Positions 33,380 through 46,394 of a stretch of DNA of 64,000 bases are shown here, in pieces. The stretch lies in assembly GCA_002943765.1 (NCBI GenBank), contig PQWQ01000005.1, positions 3,535,001 through 3,599,000 of the forward strand, written 5' to 3'. Position 1 is the stretch's first letter. Each line of letters begins with the position of its first letter. Position numbers and translations under genes: made by a program. A model generated the notes under the pieces. The model was not told the DNA's origin. It saw only the letters and a list, made by a program, of their open reading frames with translations, and searched no databases. Source of the stretch: Psoroptes ovis. Lineage: Eukaryota; Arthropoda; Arachnida; Sarcoptiformes; Psoroptidae.

Positions 33380-36300
33380 GTTGATGTGTTATTTTAAATT
33401 GAAAATTTCAATTATTTGCACTCGATGTAATCAATTACAATTACAAAAATTTACACAGTAAAACACATTAATTACTCAAAAATCATTTAAAATTAATCGG
33501 TTGTTTTTACGTTTGTTGATGATTAATATTGATTAGTTATAGTCTTTACTTGAATGGCTGCTTGAAACAAAATGAATGATTGGTTCAATTATCATTCAAT
33601 TATCAATGAATTTCACTGAAAAAATTGGTTCGATTGGTTCAATTGTTTTCGATTCGATTCGATTCAGTTTAAGAATTCACATGGGTAAAATTTAATCAAT
33701 TTTGATCATAAATCATTCGAGGCTTCAGAAGAATTTTAATTTTAAATAATTCGAAATCAATTGTCAATGCATTTAACGTGACTGGCTGGTAAATGATTTA
33801 TTGCCATCATTTTTTTATGATGAAGAACATTGACATTATTTCCTCGATTCCTCATCATTTGTTGTGTGCGTATACAATCATGTCGATGTCGATCAAATAT
33901 GTATGATTCATTTGAAATCATAAATTGATCAACACCATTTGAATTGATCAAAACACATTATTTTGATCACATATTTAATCAATCAATGTGTTTTGTAAAA
34001 TGTAAATATTATTATCATCAGGAATTTGATTTTGAAATTTTTGATTTTTGTGTGTGACTGATAATCTTAATTTTATTTTTATTTTTATTTTTATTTATTT
34101 AAGATTTAATTTAGACTGATTTCAAGACATACAAATAGGCACAAATAAGCACACTAATACACAAATACTCATACGCATACACACACACGAGACACCATTA
34201 CGATTATCGAAATGATTTTAGACAATTTAATTGAATCAATTGATGATTGAATCAATTGACGGAAGTGATTGTTGATTCATTAAATTTTAGTATTAAATCA
34301 ATTAAATTTCTTGGATTTAGATTTTTAAAGTTTTTTGTTTCAATGAATATGTCACTTTTGATAATAGATCAAAGGGTTAATTGGACTAATCGTTTGAGGA
34401 AACTTTTTTTTTTGCCATTTTCAATGTAAATCAATGAAATAGTTGATTATGGCGATTGATTAGTGTTGAAATCAATGATAAAATCAATCGTAATCAATGG
34501 TGAAAGTGTTTTAAATGCATTCTCAAAATGTGGCAATTGAGAAGATTTAAAGATTTGACATGTTAGTCAACAACAGATATCAATTGATCAATGAGTGTAA
34601 ATGGCATATTATGTTGGCTGATTGATTGATTGTTTTTCAATCAATCAATTTACGATTTGCTTGATCAATAGACTCATTGTAAATTGATAATTAATCAATT
34701 AATTCAGCAATTTGATTCATAAAAAACAATGATATCGGGTTTTTTGTTCTTGTTTGTTAATTGTTTACGAATGTTCATTGTTTGTTGTGTGTTGACAATT
34801 GATCGAATATCAATCATAATCCTAATGATTGATTGATTAATTTGATCAATCAATGCCATTAATCTTTTTCAAATCGTAATACAGTACAATTGAAAACCGA
34901 AAAACATTGACAAAATATTCAATTACTAGCAGTGTTCTCAATATTCAATGGCATCACAAATAAAAAAAAAACTTGACTTGAACCTGACGAAAAATTCAAA
35001 GATTTGACTATTTCAAAGGCATTCAAATATTAAAAGGTCTTCAAATCAGATCGAATCGAATTGAACCAATCAATTGAACCAATTACAAACAGCAAATTAT
35101 ACAATGATATACTCGGTGCATCGTCAAACTTACCAAACATTTTTATTTGTTCGAAGAAAAAAAATCATCGAAGATATTCACAACGATATTAACGAAGATA
35201 ATTTCAATTTAAAAATCACGAATAACTTCTTTAAAAATTAATTTCAAATTAAATTTAGACTAAATCAGAGTCGATTTCAAATCAAAATCATAAATTATTT
35301 AAATTAATCAATCAATCAATCAAATAGTCGATCAATCATTGTTTAATTAGTAAAAAAGCACAGAAGCACTTGACATGATAATAATTAACCCTTTGAACAC
35401 TTTTCAGATTTTTTTTTTTAATAAACAAAACATGGCAATTCAAAGCGTTGAACAAAATTCAAAAACAAGTAGCAATTATCATTGTGCAAGTGATTATCAT
35501 CATGAAAACAATTTAAAAATAATAATAACATCAACACAAATAGACACACACATTGGAATGTAATTGAATGCAACAAGTTGTTGTTGTCATTTTTTTTTTT
35601 TTTGAAAAACAATCAAAATTAACAAATAATTCATTACTTCTATTGATGATGATGATTCAATGCATAATTAATAATAATAATTAACAAATACACATAACTA
35701 AATAAACACATAACACAAACAGTCATAAGCAATACGAATCAGTCATCCGCTTGATGATAATTGTTTGTTCGTTTGAATCAGTGAATCAATGAATCAATGA
35801 TCAATGATTTTTGTCGATGTGTTTGTGATCACTAAATGTGTTTGTGTTTGTCGATGGCTGCTGCTGATGATACTGAAAATACTCTTTGATTTCTCTTCTT
35901 TCGATGTCTTCTTCTGGATGAAGAAGAAGAAGAGATTTAATATTTGAAAATCGAATTAAATTTAAAATAGCGCATCGCCACCACCACCACCACCACCAAC
36001 AGCCGAAATATCATCGTTGATAATCATCATCTGTGTGTGTGTGCAACAACAACAACAGTTAATACACAATAATGTCATCATCATCATCGTTGATCATTAT
36101 CATCGATATATCTGTCGGTATCTGCCAGTGATGTACACAACAACAAGCAACAAGAAGATGGTAACAATTGAGAGATTTGTCAATCGATATCGGCTGTTGC
36201 TGTTGACGACGATCATCGGTATCATCGTTACAATTGATTATCGATTGACTACGATTGATCATAATTGATGGTAAACGAAATCGAATACATTGAATGTAAA

Positions 36301-37875
36301 CAAACATAAATCAACCGATTCGATGTGTTTATTATTCAATGAAATTGAAATTAATTACCTTGCAATCATCCGCGAAAAACAATTGAATATTCAACAAATG
36401 ATTGAAATGATGTTTTCGGTGAATCACAATTGATTCGATCATCATCATCAAGTGATTTCAATTCAAATGCCACTACTTTGGCTCTTTCATGGCTCCCAAA
36501 TGGATTTGAAATCAAACGATTGAAATCAGAAAATTGAAATTTAAAAAAAAAGAGAAAGTTATAGCCTTAAATATAGTCTGATATATGTGTGTGTTTGGCG
36601 TATAAAAGTATTTTGTAAATCGTAAATTGTGATTAGTTTCCAAAGCAATTTTTCAAATAAATAAATCAAATGAATGAATTTCAAATGATTTCAATTGCTT
36701 AAAACGAGTAATAATTGTTATTAGTCAATGGCGCCATCATCATCAACAGCAGCAGCATTTGAGGTGATGATAACGCCCTAAATTCTAACGATTGATTATG
36801 ATTATGTCGATTAGGATTAAATCGATGGTGACGGATTGAATTAGGAACGAGTTATCAATTATTTGATTTTCCATGTAAAATTGTACAAAATTACGATTAA
36901 ATCAAATTGAATTAAATTTGATTGTAATTACCAATGGTTACCACATCAATTACAAATAACATCAATGATAAAATCAAGCAAACAAACGGAAAAATTGAGA
37001 TCATCGGTGATATTGATCGATCTAAATAAGATCTAAGCATTTACGTATCTAAATTAGTTGATCCAATCCATTGCCGAATCGAATCAATTATTGAATCATT
37101 GTCAGACATGGCTAAATTGCCCAACTTGGAATCATATTCAAAGATTCAAAGGTTTTAAAGGTTGAATCATTGATTATATTCGAGGCTATTGTCGTTGATT
37201 GTTCTACTATCAGGGTAGACATGAATTCAAAGACATGAATGTCAAGAAAATGGACATTTATTCCGAACATTATTCATTATGATTGAATAATGTTTCATTC
37301 CAATCACACCAATGAACATCCCTTGAATTAATTTTAGAAAATATTAAAAATATTCATATTTATAAATAATCATTTATCATAAATCATTTCGGCATAAATC
37401 ATTATTTATAATTATTTTAAATTATTTCATTGTTAATGTTAAATATTTGTGTATTTTTGCATGTAATTCAAAAGGTTTTAATGGGTTTTGCTCTTTAAAA
37501 TAGATTTTCTTTAAAAGATTTCAATGATCTTAATTCAAAATCATTCAAAGATTCAAGATTTAAAAACATGTTGGATTTCGAGATGCAAGGTTTTCGGGTG
37601 ATATTTGGCTATGTGACTATCAACTTGCAAAGGCCAATACCTGTAAATAACATCAATAAATAGATATACTTTGTCACATTATGTGTACTACATATGTTTA
37701 ACCATACACTCATAGAGATTAATTGAAAATGGTAGTTTACTTAGACCTTTACTTAGTCAGGTTTATCTTTAAAAAACAGATAATACAAAGATATTAAATG
37801 TAATCTTGAATCATGAATGACATCGACCGATCGACCATATTCATCCTACATATTTTCGAGAGAAAATTTTAAAGA

Positions 37876-37893
37876 GCCAACTACCGGGCGCTA
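37876..37893 (-). promoter_or_regulatory. Candidate CTCF-like site, weaker match
   Basis: On the minus strand the bases read TAGCGCCCGGTAGTTGGC. They match TAGCGCCC and the T-GT-G positions of the CTCF core but differ at several sites. It is a GC-rich island in the middle of the gene-poor stretch. Confidence 0.2.
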
Positions 37894-39950
37894 CGGCACA
37901 ATCACGTTCAAAAATTTTGCATACAAACTGCTTAACCCGGCAAAAACTCGGGCAATTTGCATTGAACAATGCAAAACAAAAGCAGTATGAAAGTAAATTT
38001 TACAAAAAATTATGACAGCAAATGGGCTCATTCAAAAATCAAAATTGAAAATAACCAGAAAGCAAATGGAAAAAAACACACAACATACCTTTGATGCTAT
38101 TTGTGCAGATTTACAAAAAAAGCTTTCGATGATGATGATGATTCAAAATATTAATAAACTTGAATGGTTGAATACATGTGAATGGTATTTGAATGTATAT
38201 AAATAACACACACAAGAACACACAAAGTAAATGGAACAGAAATCATTTAACCGATATGAAATGAAAATAAATTTTTTTTGATTTTTTTGAATTGAAATAT
38301 GAACGATGGAATTGAAGATGCTGCTGATACTGAAGCTGTGGATGCTGTTGATGATAATAATAATCATAATTTTCAATGATAATATGGAATATCCCCGGCC
38401 AAAAGTTAAATATAACCACACACACATTAAGACACACAGAGACATATGGATGTTGTATTTCGATGGTTGACCATCTTCATTCGATTTCATATTTCATTTT
38501 TGATTTAATATTTGATCATATCAATCATAGGTCAAAAGCAGTGAATGATTGTTAATAATTGAAAAACATGGTGTTCGTGTTCGGTGGATATTCGTTTTTT
38601 TCACATTTTACCGAAATGAAATGACTATTTTTTCAATTGAATTTCAATGAAATTATCATTCATTTGATCATTTATTAATTCATCATTGAAGATGATTGAA
38701 TATTTTGAAGATCATTTCATTTCAGGTGATTAAATGGCTAATTTTAGATTTTTTTTCGATTTTAAAATTCAAAATAAATCAAAGTTAAAATGTTTTCTTA
38801 ATCTTAATTCAATGTTTAATATTGAAATTCTAATCAGATTCAACCCGAGCAACACTTGTGCTTTTTTTTCGAGAAAGTATTTTCAAAATTGTTATCACAT
38901 TTATAATCATTGAACACATAAACATTAAATGGTTTTTGAAAATTGAAATTTCAAATGAATATTTAGCACCAATTTAAGGCTATTTTTCGAAAGGTATTTT
39001 GACCTGATAATTTTCACTTTTTTTTGCCCGTTTAATGGCTGTTTTGAAGACCGATAGCTATGTAACTGTGACACACATATGATGCGTACAAGGACAAATC
39101 TTAGGACATTTGATCACTTAATCGATGATAATTGATTTTGGCAGATGTCACTTGTGATGGTCACGGTGATGCTAATGGTGATGATGGCGTAATGTATTTA
39201 CAATCAATCGTTATCAAATTAGATCATCATCAATTGATGATGATCGAATCAATTGATGATGATCGAGTCAATTGATTCGATTGACAATTGATCAATCGAT
39301 GATTTGATTGATTGATATTTAATATATTTTATTAAATCATTATGATCATCATCAAACATATTTCCTGATGATCAAACATATATTTTGTTTGATGATTGAT
39401 TTCTTCATTAAATTTTCATCATCATCATCATTAAATAATCTTTGATCACATGTGTACGTACCAGAAGTATTTCAAAGTAAAATAAATGAAAATCGTGATC
39501 TGAAAAATCAAATACAAACATTCGAAACGATTTTGATCGTCAGGGATTCAATCCAAAATGATAAATCGCGAACCATCAAAACAAATCCTCGATGAATGAT
39601 CAACAGATTTATGGAAGATGCTTTGATATTGATGATGATGATGATGATGATCAACGAACAAATCAATGTTTGAACGAATGAAATGTTTGAAAATGATTTG
39701 AAAATCACACATCATCAAACCACGAACCACTGCGATTTACCTGTTTGAATTCATTCGAATACAAATGAATAATTTTTAAAATTGATGAATCTTCACTTGT
39801 TGTTTTTCATTCGAATATTTTCACCAATCAAATAAAAATCACGTTTATTTATTTATTTATTCATTTGAGTTGTTTACGAATTTATTTAAAACAAAAATTA
39901 ACTGAATCAATCAATCAATTCGTTCGTTTAATTTCAAACACGCACCTCTG

Positions 39951-39974
39951 ATTTTTTTTTTTTTTTTTTTTTTT
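39951..39974. repeat. Long poly(T) tract
   Basis: A near-uninterrupted run of about 24 T (poly(A) on the minus strand) 40 bases left of a MITE. It may be a retroposition scar or simple slippage product. Confidence 0.6.
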
Positions 39975-40014
39975 GATTTGGTTTGGTTGATTGATTTTCA
40001 ATGGAAATGATTTA

Positions 40015-40096
40015 TTAGGTTGTCCGAAAAGTTCATACCGATTAATCACAATAGAGTTGTTCATGAAAATCGGCCAGAACTTTTCGGACAATCTAA
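40015..40096. mobile_element. Mariner-type MITE, copy A
   Basis: 82 bp with terminal inverted repeats TTAGGTTGTCCGAAAAGTTC and its near reverse complement (one mismatch), flanked on both sides by TA, the target site of Tc1/mariner elements. The 40-base centre cannot encode a transposase, so the element would move only in trans. Confidence 0.85.
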
Positions 40097-40500
40097 TATT
40101 TTGTAAACAAACAGCAAGTGCAGCGATCAAATCATGATCAAAGACGGCGCTTTATACCATTCAAAGGGTAAGGGTATTCATATAAATAAAAATATTTTAA
40201 TTATCGAAAAAATTTTAAATTATTATTGATTTATACACGTGAAATTAAATCATTTGATTGAATCGAATAAAAATCGAAAAATATCAAATCAATTATTCGG
40301 GAATCGATTAAAGGATTGAACTGTTTCAAGGATACTTTGATGACTGATGGCATATGATGGTGATACGATTCGTTTAGAAATGATGAGTGGATGGAAGGAT
40401 GAATGAATGAATGGTGACCAATGAATGGATTGGATTTCTAAAAATGATCAAAAAATCGATTCTAATTGATTGTGCTCGTTTTGGTAAGGTCAGGTGCTAC

Positions 40501-43200
40501 CTAAGGTTGTCGAAGTTGAAGCTGGTGCTGCCGCTGTTGTTGTTGTACATAACGATACAATTCTCGTTCCATAATTCGTAGCTCATCCATACGATAACGA
40601 TAAAGTAGAATGAATTTTTCCAGCGAACATTTTTGACATAGATTTTCATAATGATTAACGCATACTATACGTAAATTGCCTGAGGAAATATTCAAAGAAT
40701 TCAAGTTTATTCAAGCAAAATCGAGTCAAAAATCCAGAATACTTACCATCTTCGTGTTTACAATTACATTTGATGGCCGATAGAAAACACGTCGTTTTAC
40801 AATAATCACATTGTCTTTCATCATCTTTGAATGTTTCAAATGAAAAATATTCCGTATTCATAATACCAATATTATAAATTTTATGCCGTAAATGTAATTC
40901 ATTTCGTATCATTTCATTCAGATCACTTAATGTTGCTTCAGCTAAACATTGATTTAAATCTTTACAACCATCAGCCATTTTACATATCAATTCATCGTGG
41001 CTAAACACCGGATAACGATTTAATGATGAATAATGAGCGATCGATAAGCGTCCAATTGGTAGCCAATCAGCTGTAGCGAAATTGACTGCTTCAGCAAAAT
41101 TAAAACCTTGATTAAAACCGGCATGATATGAACGAGGAAATGTGACAACGAATTCGCCAGCTTTTTGATCAGTGCGATAAATCTATTTTGGAGAAAATAT
41201 TAAAATTAATACATCAATCAACCATAATTGAAATACTTACAGGGACACCTAATTTCATCAGTAAATTTGGATTACACGTGGTGACTAAATGATGTAGCAA
41301 ATCTGGTTGTGAATTAAATAGATCAGGTGCCAGTTTTTGCATGGCTTGTTCGAATATTTCAGCTTTATTACCCGGTACACCGTACCAGCTTTTCGGTTCA
41401 CCCCAATGTAAATAATTGATTGAATATGTCCAATGATCTTCGTTGTGCCAACAAAATGCTGAAAAACACATACCAACATACATCCATGGTATGATCATAC
41501 CATTAATGTTTGTATTGATATGTTCAAATACTGATCCATATAATGTTGGCAAATTATTCAAATTCCATGGTGATTTGATGTAACACTGAATGATATGAAT
41601 ACAAAGTTATTAAATAAGCAAACCACTAAGAATCACAAACCTTTTTATCATCAGGAATCGATGAACTATTTTTATTCGTCGGGAAACCGCTCCCATAGTC
41701 ATTTGTGTAAAGATCAGCCCCGTATTCAACGCATACAACATTTTCGAATGGTGTCGATACGATTCGCCAAAATTCTTTTTCCAGCACTGAACATTCAACT
41801 TTTGATGGTGGTGAACATCGGAAATAATGTTCCTTGAATTTATCAGCCATTTCACCAAATTCATTCAATGTATATGTCTTTGGTGATTGTGTAAATCCAA
41901 ACTCGATTGTATAGGTTTTCGGTAATGATTCCAATATGGTTGACAAACACGAATGACAATGCCATTGTCCTTTTGGTATATCATTAAATGGTGGTATGAG
42001 ACATTGTTTATGAAATGAATTTCGACATTTGTCACATGTCAACAATGAATATGATTGATAACTTTCATAACAATTGAAACAATAACGATTCATTTTGGTA
42101 TCATCATCATCATCATCGTCTTCATCTAAATTTTCTTCATTATTATCATTATCTTCTGCTTTGATTTTATTACCATTGAGATCATTGGTAGCAGTATCAG
42201 TATCATCAACATGCATTTTATCATCATCATTACCATTATGAATACTAGTTGAATTACCATTCAAATGGCCATTACCATTCATGATGATTGGTTTTTTCAT
42301 CTGTTCATTCAATGAATCATTATCATTAGTATTAAGGGTATTATCATTGTTATTATTCATAAAACTATTGGTTTTTTCTTGGACAGGTTCTGGATCTAAT
42401 TTTTGTTCGCATTCTTGTGGTCGAGGTGGTTGTGGTTGTACTTGGTCTGGTTGTTGTTGCTGTTGTTGTTGTTGGCATACCTCAGGATTTGTTGTTGCGC
42501 CGCTCAAGAAAACGTCATACGGGAATAGATAACGTTCATAATATGTACGCAATGATGTTGAATTATGTTTTTGATAACCGATACGTTGTGCGATACGTCC
42601 CCATTTACGATCACGAGTACACAGCTCGAAACCACCTTCATCTCTTACGACAACATGTAGCCGATAAACATCTAAATATTTTTTCTCAATCGTAGGTATA
42701 CGCAATGTGATACCTTGAAGATTCCAAAATTTACATAGATTATCAGTGAAATTCAAACGTATACGAGAACCAGCTTCTAAATCATTGATACGTTGTTGAC
42801 GTGGTGTGAAATGAAATTCATTTCGATCAATAGCGAATGGTACTTGAAATTCCTACGAAATTCATGAACAATTAAAATTCAATCACATAATTCAAACAAG
42901 AAAACGAACCTTAGGTGGAATAATTTTACAAATACCAAATGGTTCAGCTTCCAGACGTATTTTACTAATATAATCAATTGGACCTAAAGAAAATTCTTCG
43001 TAAGTAGGCCGAAATATTGGACATTCAGGTGGATGTTCAAATTGAAATTGTTTCAATTTTTCATAATCAATTTCAGTCATTGGTAAACATTGTGTTGGTT
43101 GTTCTTGTTGTTGTTGCGACTCTTGTTGAATTTTTGTTTGATCTTCATTCAAATCGCTTGGCTGTTGATGACCACCGTTAGTTGTGGTCGCTGATTCCAT
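40501..43200 (-). CDS. KDM5/JARID1-like H3K4 demethylase, short C-terminus
   Basis: Exons 43200-42910, 42852-41641, 41585-41241, 41182-40747 and 40679-40501 give 820 residues. KDM5 enzymes remove methyl groups from histone H3 Lys4 in the nucleus using Fe(II) and 2-oxoglutarate. Domains in order: JmjN (HPPECPIFRPTYEEF), ARID (FWNLQGITLRIP...WGRIAQRIGY), an Asn/Asp-rich insert, PHD finger (CFNCYESY...GQWHCHSC), JmjC with iron ligands in HNED and in SYHAGFNQGFN, and the C5HC2 finger (CDYCKTTCFLSAIKCNC...CVNHYENLCQKC). The frame stops soon after LLYRYRMDELRIME, where other animal KDM5 proteins continue into the PLU-1 region and one or two more PHD fingers. No such exons are seen in the next kilobases. 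Catalytic residues look intact. It may be a reduced mite KDM5 or a second, shortened paralogue. Confidence 0.9.
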
Positions 43201-43965
43201 TCTGTACGACACCAAATACGGCACAAAATGGACAAAATCAATCCAAAAAAACAAAACAATTAAACCCTGGACAATCGAAAACACGCCAAAACTCAAAATT
43301 TGAGTTTCAATTCATTTGATTGAAAAAGAAAAACAATCGCTTTCGAATCAGCGTCGTCTGTTGGCCAACGGCAAAAACCATTCGTCGGTTTCCATTTAAA
43401 CAATTTAAAAGGCAAAAATTAAAAGGAAAAAATTTAAATGGACCAAATTTTAGGCTCCGCCCATCTTTTTCCATTTAAAAAATTCGATTTTCGAACTTTT
43501 TTCCAGAATTTTTTTTTTTTTGGTTTGTTTAATTACTTTTAATCATTCAAAATTCTTTGATTAAACTAAATTAATTTTTGTAATTAATTTTTGTAATTAA
43601 TTACTGAAATTAATTAATTGATTAATTAATTAAAATTTTTAAAATTAAATTTAAACGAAAAAAGAGAAGAAAAAATAGTGCGAATAGTGAAGAAAGAGAA
43701 AAGAAAAGAAAAGAAAAATATTAAGATGTTCATAATCATTGGCAATCAAATCAATCGAATTAATCATCAATTGAATTAATCATTAATCATTCCGTTCATT
43801 CACATATTCATTATTCATTGATCAAAATATAGAATTGAGAAAAGAAAAATGAGGAAAAAATTTGCCATGAATTATTATTTGAAAATTGCAAATATTATTC
43901 AATATTCTTGAATCGCTGCTGCTGCTATTCGCTATTGTGTTGGTATTCATTCGTTTACAATCATT
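43201..43965. other. KDM5 promoter / MAEA 3' region
   Basis: Same-strand gap. The 240 bases next to KDM5 hold a CTCF-like word (43351-43366) and short GC-rich words. The remainder has AATTAATTAATT and an AAAAGAAAAGAAAAG tract near 43695-43716. No gene. Confidence 0.5.
43351..43366 (+). promoter_or_regulatory. Candidate CTCF-like site at the KDM5 promoter
   Basis: GCGTCGTCTGTTGGCC lies 150 bp upstream of the KDM5 start codon, the same distance as the site at 10907 from its gene. The two share the TCTGTTGG half exactly. Confidence 0.35.
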
Positions 43966-45858
43966 TTACATGACATAAACTTTTTCAATTGATTTAAAAT
44001 TAAACGATTCATTCGTACGTGGACAAGTAACTTTGCCATCATTTTCTTCGGCCATTTTACGTAATGATTTTTCACCATAAACATAACCATTCGGTAACAT
44101 TAATGGTTGATTATTTTCATTCATTGGTTCACCTGAGATGAAACAAACTAAACGTGATTGTGAACAATGTGCACACGGTAATGATGATGCCAGCTTATTT
44201 AATCCTTCTGAACAAACTGGACATTCATTATTACGATTACCATCTTTACGATAACATTGCGGTGTTTTTAATGATGAAAGACCTGCTTGCAGTGTTGTCG
44301 AAAATATCGATGCATTTGTCAATTGATATAATTTAAAATTTTCTTGCCGAAATTGTTGTATCAATTGTTGCCAACGATTCATATTGAATAATGATTTATA
44401 TGGCTCAATATTGGTTGTCGATTGGAAAGCTAACAAACCCATTACCCGTAACAAATCATTCGATATTGTTTGACCGCCTAATTCATCAATATTTGAAAAA
44501 TATTTCTGTGCATAACGAACAGCTTCGATACGTTGTTCTAATCGTATTAATTCAATAAATTCCTGCTGTCGTAAACTGAATTCCAGCGTGGATTTTATTT
44601 TACGTAGTTTAGATTTATTTTCATGACACCATGCCAAACATCGGGCCGTTTCATGTCTAGCCAATGATGATTCAATATCTTTACAAATCAAAAATATATC
44701 GATATTTGTCAAACTTTCAATATCAGAACTTCGAGCCAATTGTATTGCTGTTTCGTAATAACCAGCACGCAAACAATGATCTACTAACATACGATCCATA
44801 CGTTTACGTTTCCATTGTGCAATTGCCGGATCATCCATATCATTCATTATTATTGATTCAGTAGTTGAATGTTTTGAATTATTATTATCATCTTTATTAT
44901 TATTACTGTTATTTTGTGGCTGCTGTTGTTGAATATTGCTATTATTAGCAGCATTCGAAGAAGCAGCCAATTTACTTTGTTCTTGTTGTTGATAATGTTG
45001 TTCACGTTTATTATTCATTATGTAATATTCTTTCAAATGATCTAAACGTCTTTTACAGACGTTTGCTGCATTTATTTCATCAGCAATCGATTCGATTGAT
45101 TTACGTTTCAGTACGCTTAGCTTATTCACTACACCAACCAACAGCTCGTTAATACGTCCAATCGTTATCTTTTCATTACAGCTATTATTATCATGATTAA
45201 TGGTTAGATCGAAATTATCATTCATCGAATCATTATTATCATCAATATTTGGCTCATTTTCATTGGTGTTATTGTTACTATCTCGTTCTTTATTCGAATC
45301 ATTATTCAATGAATTCAATGATTTCAAATTCTCTCTTGATTGATTTATCAATTTTTCCAATTCATTAATCGATGATTGTACATGTGATGCTTCACGATCA
45401 ATATTCTTTTGAGCCATACGAAATTTTTTATTCAATATTTCATATGGCACCTTAATTGTTTGATGTTCTAATGCACGTATATCGGACATCGTACCCATTG
45501 TTTGTAAACGTTGTTGTGTCAATTGAAGCTGTGATGATGATGATGATAATTTCGACAATTGTTGTTGTTGTTGATGTTGATTTGAATTAATAAATGTTTC
45601 TGAATTGATAATACTATTATTATTGTTATTATTATTATTATTACTATTATTACCAATTAATGATGATGATGATTGTGTTGATGATGTGCCAGCTATAATG
45701 CCTGATGATTGACGATTATTTTCGTTAAAAATATTATGTGGAAAACGGGCGAATACACGTGAAAATGCTGCAGCTAATGATGAATTATTTGATACAGATG
45801 AATTATTATCGACCAAACGAAAAAATTCAACTACTTGTTGATGGCCACTAAATGCCAT
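43966..45858 (-). CDS. MAEA: MAEA/GID9-type subunit of the CTLH E3 ubiquitin ligase
   Basis: ATG 45858 to stop 43966, intronless, 630 residues. MAEA pairs with RMND5 to form the catalytic RING dimer of the CTLH/GID ubiquitin ligase. Visible parts: the conserved LEHQTIKVPYEILNKKFRMAQKNIDREASHV start of the family (residues about 135-165), a LisH/CTLH block (VDHCLRAGYYETAIQLARSS, then IFLICKDIESSLARHETARCLAWC), CRA, and the unusual RING at the end (CPVCSEGL...LPCAHCSQSRLVC and LPNGYVYGEKSL, ending CPRTNESFNFKSIEKVYVM). The protein is about 230 residues longer than the human form because of Asn/Gln/Ser insertions before the conserved start and between the coiled coil and LisH. The start of the neighbouring MAK16 is 536 bp away head-to-head. 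Confidence 0.92.
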   Translation of the reverse strand: MAFSGHQQVVEFFRLVDNNSSVSNNSSLAAAFSRVFARFPHNIFNENNRQSSGIIAGTSSTQSSSSLIGNNSNNNNNNNNNSIINSETFINSNQHQQQQQLSKLSSSSSQLQLTQQRLQTMGTMSDIRALEHQTIKVPYEILNKKFRMAQKNIDREASHVQSSINELEKLINQSRENLKSLNSLNNDSNKERDSNNNTNENEPNIDDNNDSMNDNFDLTINHDNNSCNEKITIGRINELLVGVVNKLSVLKRKSIESIADEINAANVCKRRLDHLKEYYIMNNKREQHYQQQEQSKLAASSNAANNSNIQQQQPQNNSNNNKDDNNNSKHSTTESIIMNDMDDPAIAQWKRKRMDRMLVDHCLRAGYYETAIQLARSSDIESLTNIDIFLICKDIESSLARHETARCLAWCHENKSKLRKIKSTLEFSLRQQEFIELIRLEQRIEAVRYAQKYFSNIDELGGQTISNDLLRVMGLLAFQSTTNIEPYKSLFNMNRWQQLIQQFRQENFKLYQLTNASIFSTTLQAGLSSLKTPQCYRKDGNRNNECPVCSEGLNKLASSLPCAHCSQSRLVCFISGEPMNENNQPLMLPNGYVYGEKSLRKMAEENDGKVTCPRTNESFNFKSIEKVYVM

Positions 45859-46394
45859 AACGATAATCAAATCGAATAATCGAAAATGTAATAAAATCAA
45901 ATTTTCAAATTATCAAATGTTTGTTCTATATGTATGTTTATAAATGGCTAAATGGCTCGATGAAAATATCAAAAATATATTCAAAAAAAAAATTCAAAAA
46001 TGTCATATGAAATTGAACAAAATCATTGATCAAAATCAATTCGAAACAAAGCTGTCCAGATACATCTTTGCTTGCAAATTTGAAGATAATTTTGATTGAT
46101 TCAAATTATTGACTTTGAGATTTTCAATATTCTTTGTTGTTGTTGTTATGGGCTGTTGTTCATTGAGTATTTTAAGCTTTTTCCTTTAAATCCCATTTAT
46201 CAAAGTTGCTTTTGTATTTTGTTGTGTTTACATCGCACTCAATGATCGACACAGGCGTATTTTAAATCTTGTTGGTTTCACATTTTGATCGACAGATGTC
46301 GCTCTTTGTGGATCCCTTGAATGATTAACACGTGTTTCCATTAAATGTTTTGATTTGATTCTGAAAATTCCAACAATTATCAAAATTCCAAAAA
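45859..46394. promoter_or_regulatory. Divergent MAEA / MAK16 promoter region
   Basis: 536 bp between two start codons facing away from each other, with no TATA element at a proper distance. A CTCF-like word lies at 46290-46303. Sharing of this stretch by both genes is inferred from arrangement. Confidence 0.5.
46290..46303 (-). promoter_or_regulatory. Candidate CTCF-like site between MAEA and MAK16
   Basis: The minus strand reads AGCGACATCTGTCG, sharing AGCG-C-TCTGT with the other candidates. It is 92 bp upstream of the MAK16 ATG. Confidence 0.3.

Larger units (their letters stand above)
33380..40500. other. Gene-poor 7.1 kb stretch with possible 5' exons
   Basis: No frame longer than 115 codons and no recognisable domain on either strand. 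On the minus strand several good donors stand alone: ATGTTTG|GTAAGT (35140-35132), GCAAG|GTAATT (near 36357) and AAACAG|GTAAAT (near 39740). They may mark alternative first or non-coding exons of the downstream low-complexity protein gene. Other content: (GT)n near 36031-36042, (CCA)n near 35980-35998, ATTGATGATGATCGA direct repeats at 39228-39270, a 24-base T run near 39951-39974, a CTCF-like word at 37876-37893 and one MITE at 40015-40096. Confidence 0.5.

Noticed and set aside
36017..36307. Pair of 82-83 codon frames on opposite strands
   Set aside because: Products of GT and ATC simple repeats; no conserved feature.
37873..37990. GC-richer patch as a tRNA or small RNA gene
   Set aside because: No cloverleaf with A and B boxes could be drawn; only a CTCF-like word was noted.
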